Part shown: piece after piece, positions 1 through 6,322 of the stretch | Layout: each line of letters begins with the position of its first letter | Position numbering within the stretch: the stretch's first letter is position 1 | Origin: CAYLZO01 sp964387775 | GTDB taxonomy: Bacteria; Chloroflexota; Anaerolineae; JAAYZQ01 | DNA: 11,456 bases | Reading direction: 5' to 3' | Assembly: GCA_964387775.1 (NCBI GenBank) | Contig: CAYLZO010000172.1 | Span: forward strand, 1-11,456 | Program-made: the position numbers and the translations under genes | The notes under the pieces: generated by a model | Told to the model about the DNA's origin: nothing | Seen by the model: the letters and a program-made list of their open reading frames with translations, nothing else | Database searches by the model: none

Positions 1-1020
<1,020 letters not shown>

Positions 1021-1025
1021 GCCGG

Positions 1026-1116
1026 GAGTCAGGGAATCGGGGAATCAGGTATCAGGGAATCGGAAGAGCGGTGAGCCCGATACCCGATACCTGATACCTG
1101 ATACCCAATTCCCTGG
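1026..1116. repeat. Intergenic short-tandem-repeat hairpin (GGGAATCGG / GGTATCA family)
   Basis: The ahcY-metK spacer is mostly repeat. The left half holds two copies of CAGGGAATCGG (1030-1040 and 1053-1063) and one ATCAGGTATC (1044-1053). The right half holds the complement: two overlapping GATACCTGAT (1086-1095 and 1093-1102) and ATTCCCTG (1108-1115), which pairs with CAGGGAAT at 1030. The transcript could therefore fold into a long imperfect stem-loop. There is no T-run after it, so it does not look like a terminator. It resembles the heptanucleotide tandem repeats (STRR type) known from cyanobacteria, but I cannot assign a named family. The same core occurs inside hdrA-2 at 10350-10376. 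Confidence 0.8.
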
Positions 1117-1148
1117 TTTCCAAATCACAACAGAAGGAGACAGCAATC

Positions 1149-2366
1149 ATGTCAATGACAAGCACATTCATGGCCTCCCCCAAGTTCTTTTTTACCTCCG
1201 AGTCGGTGACGGAGGGGCACCCGGACAAGATCTGCGACCAGATCTCGGACGCGGTGCTGGACGCCATGATCAAGGACGACCCCGACGCCCGGGTGGCCTG
1301 CGAGACGGCCGTTACCACCGGCACGGTGCTGGTAATGGGCGAGATCACGACCAGCACCTACGTGGACCTCAACGCCCTGGTCCGCGACGTGGTATGGGAC
1401 ATCGGCTACACACGGGCCAAGTTCGGCTTTGACGGCGAGACCTGCGGCGTGCTGGTGTCGATCAAAGAGCAGAGCGCCGACATTGCCCTGGGCGTGGACA
1501 AAGCCCTGGAAGCGAAAACCGGCCAGATGAGCGAAGAGCAGATCGAGGCCATCGGCGCCGGGGACCAGGGCATGATGGTCGGCTTTGCCTGCACCGAGAC
1601 GCCAGAGCTGATGCCCCTGCCCATTATGCTGGCCCACAAATTGGTCAAGCGACTGACCCAGGTCCGCCAAGAGCGCATCCTGCCCTACATCCGGCCCGAC
1701 GGCAAGAGCCAGGTCACGGTCGAGTACGAATATGGCAAGCCCAAGCGGGTGGACACTGTTGTTATTTCCACCCAGCATTCGCCCGACGTGGACCAGGCCA
1801 AGATCCGCGACGACGTCATTCACCGGGTCATCAAGTACGTGGTGCCCAACGGCATGATGGACGAGGACACCAAGATTTACGTGAACCCCACCGGCCGCTT
1901 TGTGACCGGCGGCCCCAAGGGCGACGCCGGCGTCACCGGGCGCAAGATCATCGTCGATACCTACGGCGGCATGGCCGGACACGGCGGCGGCTGCTTCTCG
2001 GGCAAGGACCCGACCAAGGTCGACCGCTCGGGCGCCTACTATGCCCGCTACGTGGCCAAGAACGTCGTGGCCGCCGGCCTGGCCGAGCGGCTGGAATTGC
2101 AGGTCAGCTACGCCATCGGCGTGGCCCGGCCCCTGTCGCTGGCCATCGAGACCTTTGGCACGGGCCAGGTACCCGACGAGGCGATCCTGGAGTTGATCGA
2201 GAAGCACTTTGACTTTCGCCCGGCAGCCATCATCCGCGACCTGGGCCTGCGGCGCCCCATCTACCGGGCGACGGCGGCCTATGGCCACTTTGGCCGCGAC
2301 GACATCGACGCGCCGTGGGAGCGCACAGACAAAGCCGACCTTCTTCGCGAGGAAGCCGGTATGTAG
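1149..2366 (+). CDS. metK: S-adenosylmethionine synthetase (methionine adenosyltransferase)
   Basis: The enzyme makes SAM from methionine and ATP, releasing phosphate and diphosphate. The 405-residue protein shows GHPDK (23-27) in the ATP/methionine site, the first family signature GAGDQG (136-141), and the second signature GGGCFSGKD (279-287), whose P-loop-like segment binds the triphosphate. DPTKVDRSGAYYARYVAKN follows. Length and motif order fit bacterial MetK, and no catalytic residue appears to be missing. ATG 1149 is preceded by AGAAGGAGA ending near 1140, a strong ribosome-binding site; ATGs at 1155 and 1170 are possible alternatives with worse spacing. It lies downstream of ahcY, with which it completes part of the methyl cycle, and a strong terminator sits ten bases after the stop. 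Identification is very secure. Confidence 0.98.
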   Translation: MSMTSTFMASPKFFFTSESVTEGHPDKICDQISDAVLDAMIKDDPDARVACETAVTTGTVLVMGEITTSTYVDLNALVRDVVWDIGYTRAKFGFDGETCGVLVSIKEQSADIALGVDKALEAKTGQMSEEQIEAIGAGDQGMMVGFACTETPELMPLPIMLAHKLVKRLTQVRQERILPYIRPDGKSQVTVEYEYGKPKRVDTVVISTQHSPDVDQAKIRDDVIHRVIKYVVPNGMMDEDTKIYVNPTGRFVTGGPKGDAGVTGRKIIVDTYGGMAGHGGGCFSGKDPTKVDRSGAYYARYVAKNVVAAGLAERLELQVSYAIGVARPLSLAIETFGTGQVPDEAILELIEKHFDFRPAAIIRDLGLRRPIYRATAAYGHFGRDDIDAPWERTDKADLLREEAGM

Positions 2367-2375
2367 TTCATAGCT

Positions 2376-2413
2376 GAGCGGGCGGCCTGGATAGGCCGCC
2401 CGCTCGATCTTTT
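2376..2413 (+). terminator. Rho-independent terminator after metK
   Basis: A perfect 13-bp stem, GAGCGGGCGGCCT (2376-2388) with its complement at 2393-2405, closes a GGAT loop and is followed by GATCTTTTCC. It starts ten bases after the metK stop and should end the ahcY-metK transcript, separating it from the fumarase promoters downstream. Confidence 0.92.
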
Positions 2414-2447
2414 CCACATCTTTTTGCAGGAAAGTTGCCAGCAAAAG

Positions 2448-2477
2448 TTGACAAGAGGGTCTAATTTGTGTTATGAT
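2448..2477 (+). promoter_or_regulatory. Sigma-70-type promoter P1 for the fumarase/Hdr operon
   Basis: TTGACA at 2448-2453 is a perfect consensus -35 box. After an 18-bp spacer comes TATGAT at 2472-2477, one mismatch from the consensus -10. The expected start is near 2484. The promoter lies just after the metK terminator and reads toward the fumarase genes. This is a sequence match only. Confidence 0.75.
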
Positions 2478-2509
2478 CTTGGCAAATAAGGCCATCGGTT
2501 GCATCCAGC

Positions 2510-2538
2510 TGGACAAATGAGGTCCGTGGGTGTATAAT
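2510..2538 (+). promoter_or_regulatory. Sigma-70-type promoter P2, in tandem with P1
   Basis: TGGACA at 2510-2515 (one mismatch from the -35 consensus), a 17-bp spacer and a perfect TATAAT at 2533-2538. The expected start near 2545 would leave a leader of about 165 bases before the fumarase alpha GTG and lies just upstream of the small leader ORF. P1 starts would read through P2, so the two may serve different growth states. Confidence 0.72.
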
Positions 2539-2569
2539 CGGGCGCGTTAGCTTCGATGAGGAGGCCACA

Positions 2570-2713
2570 GTGACGATGAAACTAACCCGACAAGGATTCG
2601 CTGAACGGGGCCGTCATTTATATCGTCTCTCGCAGGCACCTCTTGCCGCGCTAACCATTTTGTTTGAAGGCACAGGGGTGCCTTTTGTGATCAAGGAGAA
2701 AGGGACAACGTGA
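2570..2713 (+). CDS. Possible 47-residue leader ORF upstream of fumarase alpha
   Basis: From GTG 2570 (or ATG 2576, giving 45 residues) a frame runs to a TGA at 2711-2713 that overlaps the fumarase alpha GTG (2710-2712) in a GTGA arrangement. GAGGAGG at 2558-2564 is a good ribosome-binding site five bases before GTG 2570. The product starts (M)KLTRQGFAERGRHLYRLS and includes a hydrophobic stretch, APLAALTILF. I recognise no family. The good ribosome-binding site and start/stop overlap are what support it. It could be a coupling or leader peptide, a small protein, or a chance frame. It spans the hairpin at 2667-2684, so its translation would affect folding of that element. Confidence 0.4.
   Translation: MTMKLTRQGFAERGRHLYRLSQAPLAALTILFEGTGVPFVIKEKGTT
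2634..2686 (+). promoter_or_regulatory. Candidate attenuator-like hairpin with alternative pairing
   Basis: AAGGCAC (2667-2673), loop AGGG and GTGCCTT (2678-2684) form a perfect 7-bp stem ending in TTTT (2683-2686). The same 3' arm, GGTGCCT (2677-2683), can instead pair perfectly with AGGCACC at 2634-2640, so two folds exclude each other. Both arms lie inside the possible leader ORF. The short U-tract and 7-bp stem make a working terminator doubtful. Confidence 0.25.
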
Positions 2714-3555
2714 AAGAGATCCACACCGACCAGATCACCGAAACCGTCGCCCGGCTCTGCATCGAGAGCAACTACTACCTGGGCGAGGACGTGCTCAGCG
2801 CCCTGCGCGCCTACCGCGAGAAGGAAGAATCGTCCGTGGGCCGCGAGGTGCTGGACCAGATCCTGGAGAATGCCCAGATCGCCGAGGACGAGCAGATGCC
2901 CCTCTGCCAGGACTGCGGCCTGACCGTCGTCTTCCTGGAGTTGGGCCAGGAGGCCCGCATCGTCGGCGGCGGCCTGAACGAGGCCGTGGCCGAAGGCGTG
3001 CGCCAGGGCTACCAGGACGGCTATCTGCGCAAGTCCCTCGTCGAGCGGCCCTTTTCGGCGCGGATCAATACCAAGGACAACGCGCCGCCCGTCATCCACA
3101 CGACCATCGTGCCCGGCGACGAGCTGAAAATTACCGTCGCGCCCAAGGGCGGCGGCAGCGAGAACATGAGCCAGCTGGCCATGCTCAAGCCGGCCGACGG
3201 GCGGGCAGGCGTGGTCGATTTCGTGGTCGAGTCGGTGCGCCAGGCGGGGGCCAATCCCTGCCCGCCGATCATCGTCGGCGTGGGCGTGGGCGGGTCGGCG
3301 GAAAAGACGATGTGGCTGGCCAAACACGCCCTGCTGCGCGAGGTGGGCCAGCCCAGCCCCGACCCCGAGGTCGCGTCGCTGGAGGCCGACGTGCTGGCGC
3401 GCGTCAACCGCATCGGCATCGGCCCCCAGGGGCTGGGTGGCCGGACGACGGCGCTGGCCGTGCACGTCGAGACTTTCCCCTGCCACATCGCGTCGCTGCC
3501 GGTGGCGGTCAACATCCAGTGCCACTCGGCGCGGCACAAGGAAGCGGTGTTGTGA
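2710..3555 (+). CDS. Class I fumarate hydratase, alpha subunit (TtdA/FumA N-terminal type)
   Basis: This is the iron-sulfur subunit of a two-subunit class I hydro-lyase that interconverts fumarate and (S)-malate; tartrate dehydratase is the close alternative. The 281-residue protein shows three well-placed cysteines for a [4Fe-4S] cluster: C66 in PLCQDCG, C184 in NPCPPIIVGVGVGGSAEKT, and C271 in NIQCHSARH. It also has GGGSENMSQLAMLKP (148-161) and GIGPQGLGGRTTALAV (236-251). C69 sits where most relatives have threonine (CQDTG). The GTG start follows AAGGAG at 2693-2698. The stop overlaps the GTG of a HEPN gene by GTGA, and the beta subunit is about 800 bases further on, separated by the HEPN/MNT pair. 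Function is secure at family level; the fumarate/tartrate choice is inferred from general prevalence. Confidence 0.93.
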   Translation: MKEIHTDQITETVARLCIESNYYLGEDVLSALRAYREKEESSVGREVLDQILENAQIAEDEQMPLCQDCGLTVVFLELGQEARIVGGGLNEAVAEGVRQGYQDGYLRKSLVERPFSARINTKDNAPPVIHTTIVPGDELKITVAPKGGGSENMSQLAMLKPADGRAGVVDFVVESVRQAGANPCPPIIVGVGVGGSAEKTMWLAKHALLREVGQPSPDPEVASLEADVLARVNRIGIGPQGLGGRTTALAVHVETFPCHIASLPVAVNIQCHSARHKEAVL

Positions 3556-3980
3556 GCGCAACAAACCGTTGGTTGACCGAGGCGGGGCGGTGGTTCCGGC
3601 AGGCGGAACACGATCTTCAGGCCAGCGAACACCTCCGCGACAGCGGCGATTACAATTGGGCGTGTTTCGTCGCTCAGCAGGCAGCCGAAAAGGCTGTCAG
3701 AGCAGTCCATGCGGCCCGTGGAGAAGACGTTGAGCGGATTCACAGCATCTTGATTCTGATCCGAGGTGAGTCGCAGGCTGGTGTCCAGGGAATTGCCGAA
3801 CTTCTGCCGCTGGTGGATGCAGCCCGCGAGTTGGACCGAACTTACATTCCGACGCGCTATCCAAACGGGGTGCCGTTCGGAATTCCCGCCGACTTTTTCA
3901 GTCGGAAGAATGCAGAGGATTGCCTGCAATGGGCGCGAGACATCCTGGAAGCTGTCCGGCAGATATTGCCGAATACGTAG
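3552..3980 (+). CDS. HEPN-domain protein (PF05168-like), partner of the MNT gene downstream
   Basis: A 142-residue protein read from GTG 3552, which overlaps the fumarase alpha stop (GTGA) and has AAGGAA at 3538-3543. It is mostly helical and carries the pattern of the HEPN family: FRQAEHDLQASEHL (15-28), FVAQQAAEKAVRAVHAA (39-55), HSILILI (64-70), and YIPTRYPNG (98-106). HEPN proteins next to a minimal nucleotidyltransferase act as toxins, often RNases, or as partners that are modified by it. I do not see the R-x4-H-x-Y RNase motif found in the second HEPN protein of this window (5385-5828), so RNase activity is uncertain. The frame overlaps the MNT gene by about 52 bases, so the two are translated together. 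It lies between the two fumarase subunits. Confidence 0.85.
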   Translation: MSATNRWLTEAGRWFRQAEHDLQASEHLRDSGDYNWACFVAQQAAEKAVRAVHAARGEDVERIHSILILIRGESQAGVQGIAELLPLVDAARELDRTYIPTRYPNGVPFGIPADFFSRKNAEDCLQWARDILEAVRQILPNT

Positions 3981-4363
3981 CCGCCCTGGAGCGCAAGTTG
4001 GCGCCCAAGGCGATCCTCCTCTTTGGCTCACGGGCGCGAGGGGATGCGGATCGGTTCAGCGACTATGATCTCCTGGTCGTGGCTGACGATCTGCCGGCCG
4101 ATTATTGGGAGCGGATCGACGTGCTGTGGGAGGACAAGCCGCCGCTGGTCGATGCGCAGGGGTTCACGGAAGAGGAATTGGATGCTTGCCTGCACCGGGG
4201 GTTGATCCTCGACGCCCTTCTGGAAGGCCGTCCGCTAACCGGAGACATCCAAGCCTGGCAGCAGCGCGCGCGACAGTATTTGCAGAAACACGGCCTGGTC
4301 AAAAAGTGGTTCGGCTACGTGCGGCGTTCCCCGGAAACGACCGCTCAACGGACGAAGGAGTAG
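3929..4363 (+). CDS. MNT-type minimal nucleotidyltransferase, partner of the HEPN protein
   Basis: A 144-residue polymerase-beta-fold protein. The nucleotidyltransferase motif is complete: LLFGSRARGDADRFSDYDLLVV (31-51), with G33-S34 and metal-binding D45 and D47. The downstream LVDAQGFTEEELD (73-85) probably supplies the third acidic residue. In known MNT/HEPN pairs this enzyme neutralises the HEPN partner by transferring AMP to it. ATG 3929 was chosen because AGAGGA at 3914-3919 is correctly spaced before it; this gives an overlap of about 52 bases with the HEPN frame. The next in-frame ATT/CTG/TTG codons are poorer starts. Its own 3' end contains GAAGGAG (4354-4360), the ribosome-binding site for fumarase beta. 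Confidence 0.87.
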   Translation: MGARHPGSCPADIAEYVAALERKLAPKAILLFGSRARGDADRFSDYDLLVVADDLPADYWERIDVLWEDKPPLVDAQGFTEEELDACLHRGLILDALLEGRPLTGDIQAWQQRARQYLQKHGLVKKWFGYVRRSPETTAQRTKE

Positions 4364-4366
4364 ACC

Positions 4367-4936
4367 ATGCACCTGAAGACGCCCCTGACCGACGAGGTCA
4401 TCGAACAGCTCCGCGCCGGCGACAAGGTGAGCATCACCGGCACGATTTACGTCGGGCGCGACGCGGCCCACAAGCGGCTGGTGGCCGCACTGGACGCCGG
4501 CGAGCCGCTGCCCTTCGACCCCCAGGGCCAGATCATCTACTACATGGGTCCCGCGCCGGCCAAGCCCGGCAATTCCGAAGGAATGCCTCCGGCTCCCATC
4601 GGCTCGGCGGGGCCGACGACGAGCTACCGCATGGACCCCTTCGCCCCACGGATGATGGAAGTCGGGCTGAAGGGCATGATCGGCAAGGGCAACCGCTCGC
4701 TGCCGGTCCGCGAGGCGATGCAAGAACACAAGGCCATCTACATGGCCGCCATCGGCGGGGCGGGGGCGCTCATCGCCAAGCGCATCAAGGCGGCCGAGGT
4801 CATCGCCTACGACGACCTGGGCGCCGAGGCGCTGCGCCGGCTGGAGGTCGAGGACTTTCCGGCCATTGTGGTCAACGACGTGTACGGCGGCGATGCGTAC
4901 GAGGATGGGTTAAAGAAGTATAGCCGGGAGTCGTGA
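4367..4936 (+). CDS. Class I fumarate hydratase, beta subunit (TtdB/FumA C-terminal type)
   Basis: The 189-residue partner of the alpha subunit at 2710-3555. Family landmarks are LRAGDKVSITGTIYVGRDAAHKR (15-37), the substrate-site segment IGSAGPTTSYRMD (78-90), KGMIGKGNRS (102-111), and the C-terminal IVVNDVYGGDAY (167-178). ATG 4367 follows GAAGGAG at 4354-4360, within the end of the MNT gene, so its translation depends on the inserted cassette being read or at least retained. Between GPAPAKPG (61-68) and IGSAGPTT (78-85) lies NSEGMPPAP, longer than the link I expect in relatives. Its DNA is a palindrome (see the repeat at 4568-4587), suggesting a small in-frame insertion in a loop. The catalytic segments on both sides are intact, so the subunit should be functional. 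Confidence 0.92.
   Translation: MHLKTPLTDEVIEQLRAGDKVSITGTIYVGRDAAHKRLVAALDAGEPLPFDPQGQIIYYMGPAPAKPGNSEGMPPAPIGSAGPTTSYRMDPFAPRMMEVGLKGMIGKGNRSLPVREAMQEHKAIYMAAIGGAGALIAKRIKAAEVIAYDDLGAEALRRLEVEDFPAIVVNDVYGGDAYEDGLKKYSRES
4568..4587. repeat. Palindromic element inside fumarase beta
   Basis: GGCAATTCC (4568-4576), spacer GAA, then GGAATGCC (4580-4587): an inverted repeat with one bulged base. It encodes part of residues 68-74 and lies in a loop that appears longer than in relatives. An in-frame insertion of a small palindrome is the likely explanation, but this rests on remembered family sequences. Confidence 0.5.
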
Positions 4937-4944
4937 TTGGCAGG

Positions 4945-4964
4945 TTGGTAAATTGGTAAATTGG
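4945..4964. repeat. Tandem TTGGTAAA repeat at the fumarase beta / mntA junction
   Basis: Two exact TTGGTAAA units (4945-4952 and 4953-4960) are followed by TTGG, in a 57-base spacer between the fumarase beta stop and the mntA start. Its AT-richness contrasts with the flanking genes. It marks the left border of the MntA-HepT cassette. Confidence 0.6.
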
Positions 4965-4993
4965 GTTTCTTGCGAGTTTATGGGGATGTGGCT

Positions 4994-5398
4994 GTGAGTG
5001 AATTGCAGGCGGTGTGCGAAAAATACGACCTGGACCTGGTTGTGTTATATGGTTCCCAGGCCAAAGGGACCGCCCAAGCCGGCAGCGACCACGACGTAGG
5101 TGTGCGGAAGCGAGAGGGCCTGGTTGGCTCCGACGAGTTCCTGTCCCTGGTCTTTGAGCTGAGCCAGGTCCTGGGCCGGGGGAACCTGGATCTGGTGGAC
5201 TTGCGAAAAGCGCCTCCGCTGCTCAAATACGAAGCGGCTCGCAGCGGCCAGGCGCTGTACGAGGCCCAACCGGGCACGTTTAATCTGTTCCACGTCCTGG
5301 CCTGGAAATTGTATCAGGACGACCGCCACGATCTTCGTCGACTCGACCGCGTGTACGTTCAGCAGTCGTTGCAGAGGTTGACCGATGACTCGATCTGA
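4994..5398 (+). CDS. mntA: MntA-type nucleotidyltransferase antitoxin
   Basis: A 134-residue minimal nucleotidyltransferase. It shows LVVLYGSQAKGTAQAGSDHD (15-34), with G20-S21 and metal ligands D32 and D34, and the third acidic strand NLDLVDL (64-70). The following APPLLKYEAARSGQALYE (73-90) is typical of the MntA group paired with HepT. In studied members the enzyme adenylylates a tyrosine near the HepT active site and so blocks its RNase activity. GTG 4994 was chosen because GGGGA at 4982-4986 is well placed; GTG 4988 and TTG 4961 are upstream in-frame alternatives, the latter within the tandem repeat. It overlaps hepT by 14 bases. It belongs to a different subfamily from the MNT gene at 3929-4363, so the two pairs are not recent duplicates. 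Confidence 0.9.
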   Translation: MSELQAVCEKYDLDLVVLYGSQAKGTAQAGSDHDVGVRKREGLVGSDEFLSLVFELSQVLGRGNLDLVDLRKAPPLLKYEAARSGQALYEAQPGTFNLFHVLAWKLYQDDRHDLRRLDRVYVQQSLQRLTDDSI

Positions 5399-5828
5399 AG
5401 CAGACGTCATTTACCGCAAGCTGTCGCGGATCAACGAGGATCTCGAGCTGCTCCGTGAACCTGCCACAATGCCATTTGGGGATTATGTGCAGAAACCGTT
5501 CCACAGAAAAGGCTCGGAGCGGATGCTGCAAGAAGTGATTGAGGCGGCTGTGGACATCAACAGCCACTTGCTGGTCGCCGCGGGATTTCCCGCCCCGGCC
5601 GATTATTATCAGTCCTTCGTCGAAGCGGCCCAGAATCTCGGCTTGTTCGACCGAGAGTTCGCGATGCAGATAGCACCCAGTGCCGGTTTGAGAAATCGAC
5701 TCGTGCACGAATACGACAAACTGGACGATGCGGTGGTTTTCACCAGCATCCGGCAGATGCTCGACCTGTATCCCCGGTACGTCCAGGCGGTGGTGGATTA
5801 TATGGCGCGGTTGGAGAAGGAATCATGA
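5385..5828 (+). CDS. hepT: HepT-type HEPN ribonuclease toxin (DUF86)
   Basis: A 147-residue all-helical HEPN protein. The catalytic R-x4-H-x-Y motif is intact: R103, H108 and Y110 in GLRNRLVHEYDKLDD. In characterised MntA-HepT pairs this motif forms the RNase active site and the tyrosine is the residue modified by the antitoxin, so this copy is predicted to be an active, neutralised toxin. ATG 5385 has AGAGG at 5373-5377 and lies within the end of mntA, so the two are translationally coupled. Its TGA overlaps the hdrC ATG (ATGA at 5825-5828), tying the toxin directly to expression of the Hdr genes. The gene order is antitoxin then toxin, the reverse of the first HEPN/MNT pair. Confidence 0.92.
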   Translation: MTRSEADVIYRKLSRINEDLELLREPATMPFGDYVQKPFHRKGSERMLQEVIEAAVDINSHLLVAAGFPAPADYYQSFVEAAQNLGLFDREFAMQIAPSAGLRNRLVHEYDKLDDAVVFTSIRQMLDLYPRYVQAVVDYMARLEKES

Positions 5829-6232
5829 GAGTTCGACTGACGGCAGAATCGGTGCACAACGAGTTGGTGCACCGCATCGAGGAATACAGCGGCCAGGACC
5901 TGATGGCCTGTTACCAGTGCGGCAAGTGCGCGGCCGGCTGCCCGGTGGCCTTTGCCATGGACATGCTGCCCAGCCAGGTCATCCGCTTCGCCCAGTTGGG
6001 CCTGGTGGACCGGCTGCTGGAGAGCAAGACCATCTGGCTGTGCGCCGCCTGCCAGACCTGCTACAGCCGCTGCCCCAAGGGCATCGACCTGAGCCGCATC
6101 ATGGAAGCCCTGCGCGAGATCGTTATGTTTGAGCGGGGCAGCCACATCAACTACGACGACGTCCCGCCCGAAGAGATGGAAGAATGGCCGCAGCAGGCGT
6201 TTATCGGCGGCTTTCGCAAGTACGCTGTTTGA
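5825..6232 (+). CDS. hdrC: Heterodisulfide reductase subunit C (2x[4Fe-4S])
   Basis: A 135-residue iron-sulfur protein that should pass electrons from HdrA to HdrB. Two complete cluster motifs are visible: CYQCGKCAAGCP (C29, C32, C35, C39) and CAACQTCYSRCP (C73, C76, C79, C83). The helical linker between them, DMLPSQVIRFAQLGLVDRLL, is typical of HdrC. No membrane segment is present, so it belongs to the soluble HdrABC type rather than HdrDE. The start overlaps the hepT stop (ATGA), with GGAGAAGGA just upstream. hdrB follows after a repeat-filled gap of 90 bases. The natural substrate in bacteria without coenzyme M/B is unknown. Family assignment is secure. Confidence 0.94.
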   Translation: MRVRLTAESVHNELVHRIEEYSGQDLMACYQCGKCAAGCPVAFAMDMLPSQVIRFAQLGLVDRLLESKTIWLCAACQTCYSRCPKGIDLSRIMEALREIVMFERGSHINYDDVPPEEMEEWPQQAFIGGFRKYAV

Positions 6233-6236
6233 ATTA

Positions 6237-6302
6237 GGTATTGGATATTGGATATTGGATATTGGTCAGCAGCCAATACCCAATCTCTAATATCAAATAT
6301 CC
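6237..6302. repeat. Intergenic GATATTG heptamer repeat and hairpin (hdrC-hdrB)
   Basis: Three exact tandem GATATTG units (6244-6264), preceded by a partial unit, face a degenerate inverted copy at 6273-6302. TATTGG (6260-6265) and CCAATA (6273-6278) close a TCAGCAG loop and the stem continues imperfectly. It is AT-rich against GC-rich flanks and occupies almost the whole hdrC-hdrB gap. The design is the same as the element at 1026-1116 with a different heptamer. Confidence 0.8.
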
Positions 6303-6322
6303 ACGAACCAGTGGAGATTGGC

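Noticed and set aside
1021..1148. Promoter or riboswitch (such as a SAM- or SAH-responsive element) ahead of metK
   Set aside because: The spacer is explained by repeats; I could find neither a -35/-10 pair nor a riboswitch core.
1152..2516. Open frame of about 454 codons on the minus strand opposite metK
   Set aside because: It shadows an unambiguous metK, would read through the metK terminator stem, and shows no recognisable family.
4961..4993. Upstream TTG or GTG starts for mntA
   Set aside because: TTG 4961 lies in the tandem repeat and lacks a ribosome-binding site; GTG 4994 has GGGGA at proper spacing.
6237..6302. CRISPR-like array
   Set aside because: The units are 7 bases with no spacers, so this is a simple tandem repeat with an inverted copy.
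6248..6322. Upstream TTG start for hdrB, adding 25 residues
   Set aside because: The extra residues are encoded by the heptamer repeat; ATG 6323 has a ribosome-binding site and gives the family-typical N-terminus.
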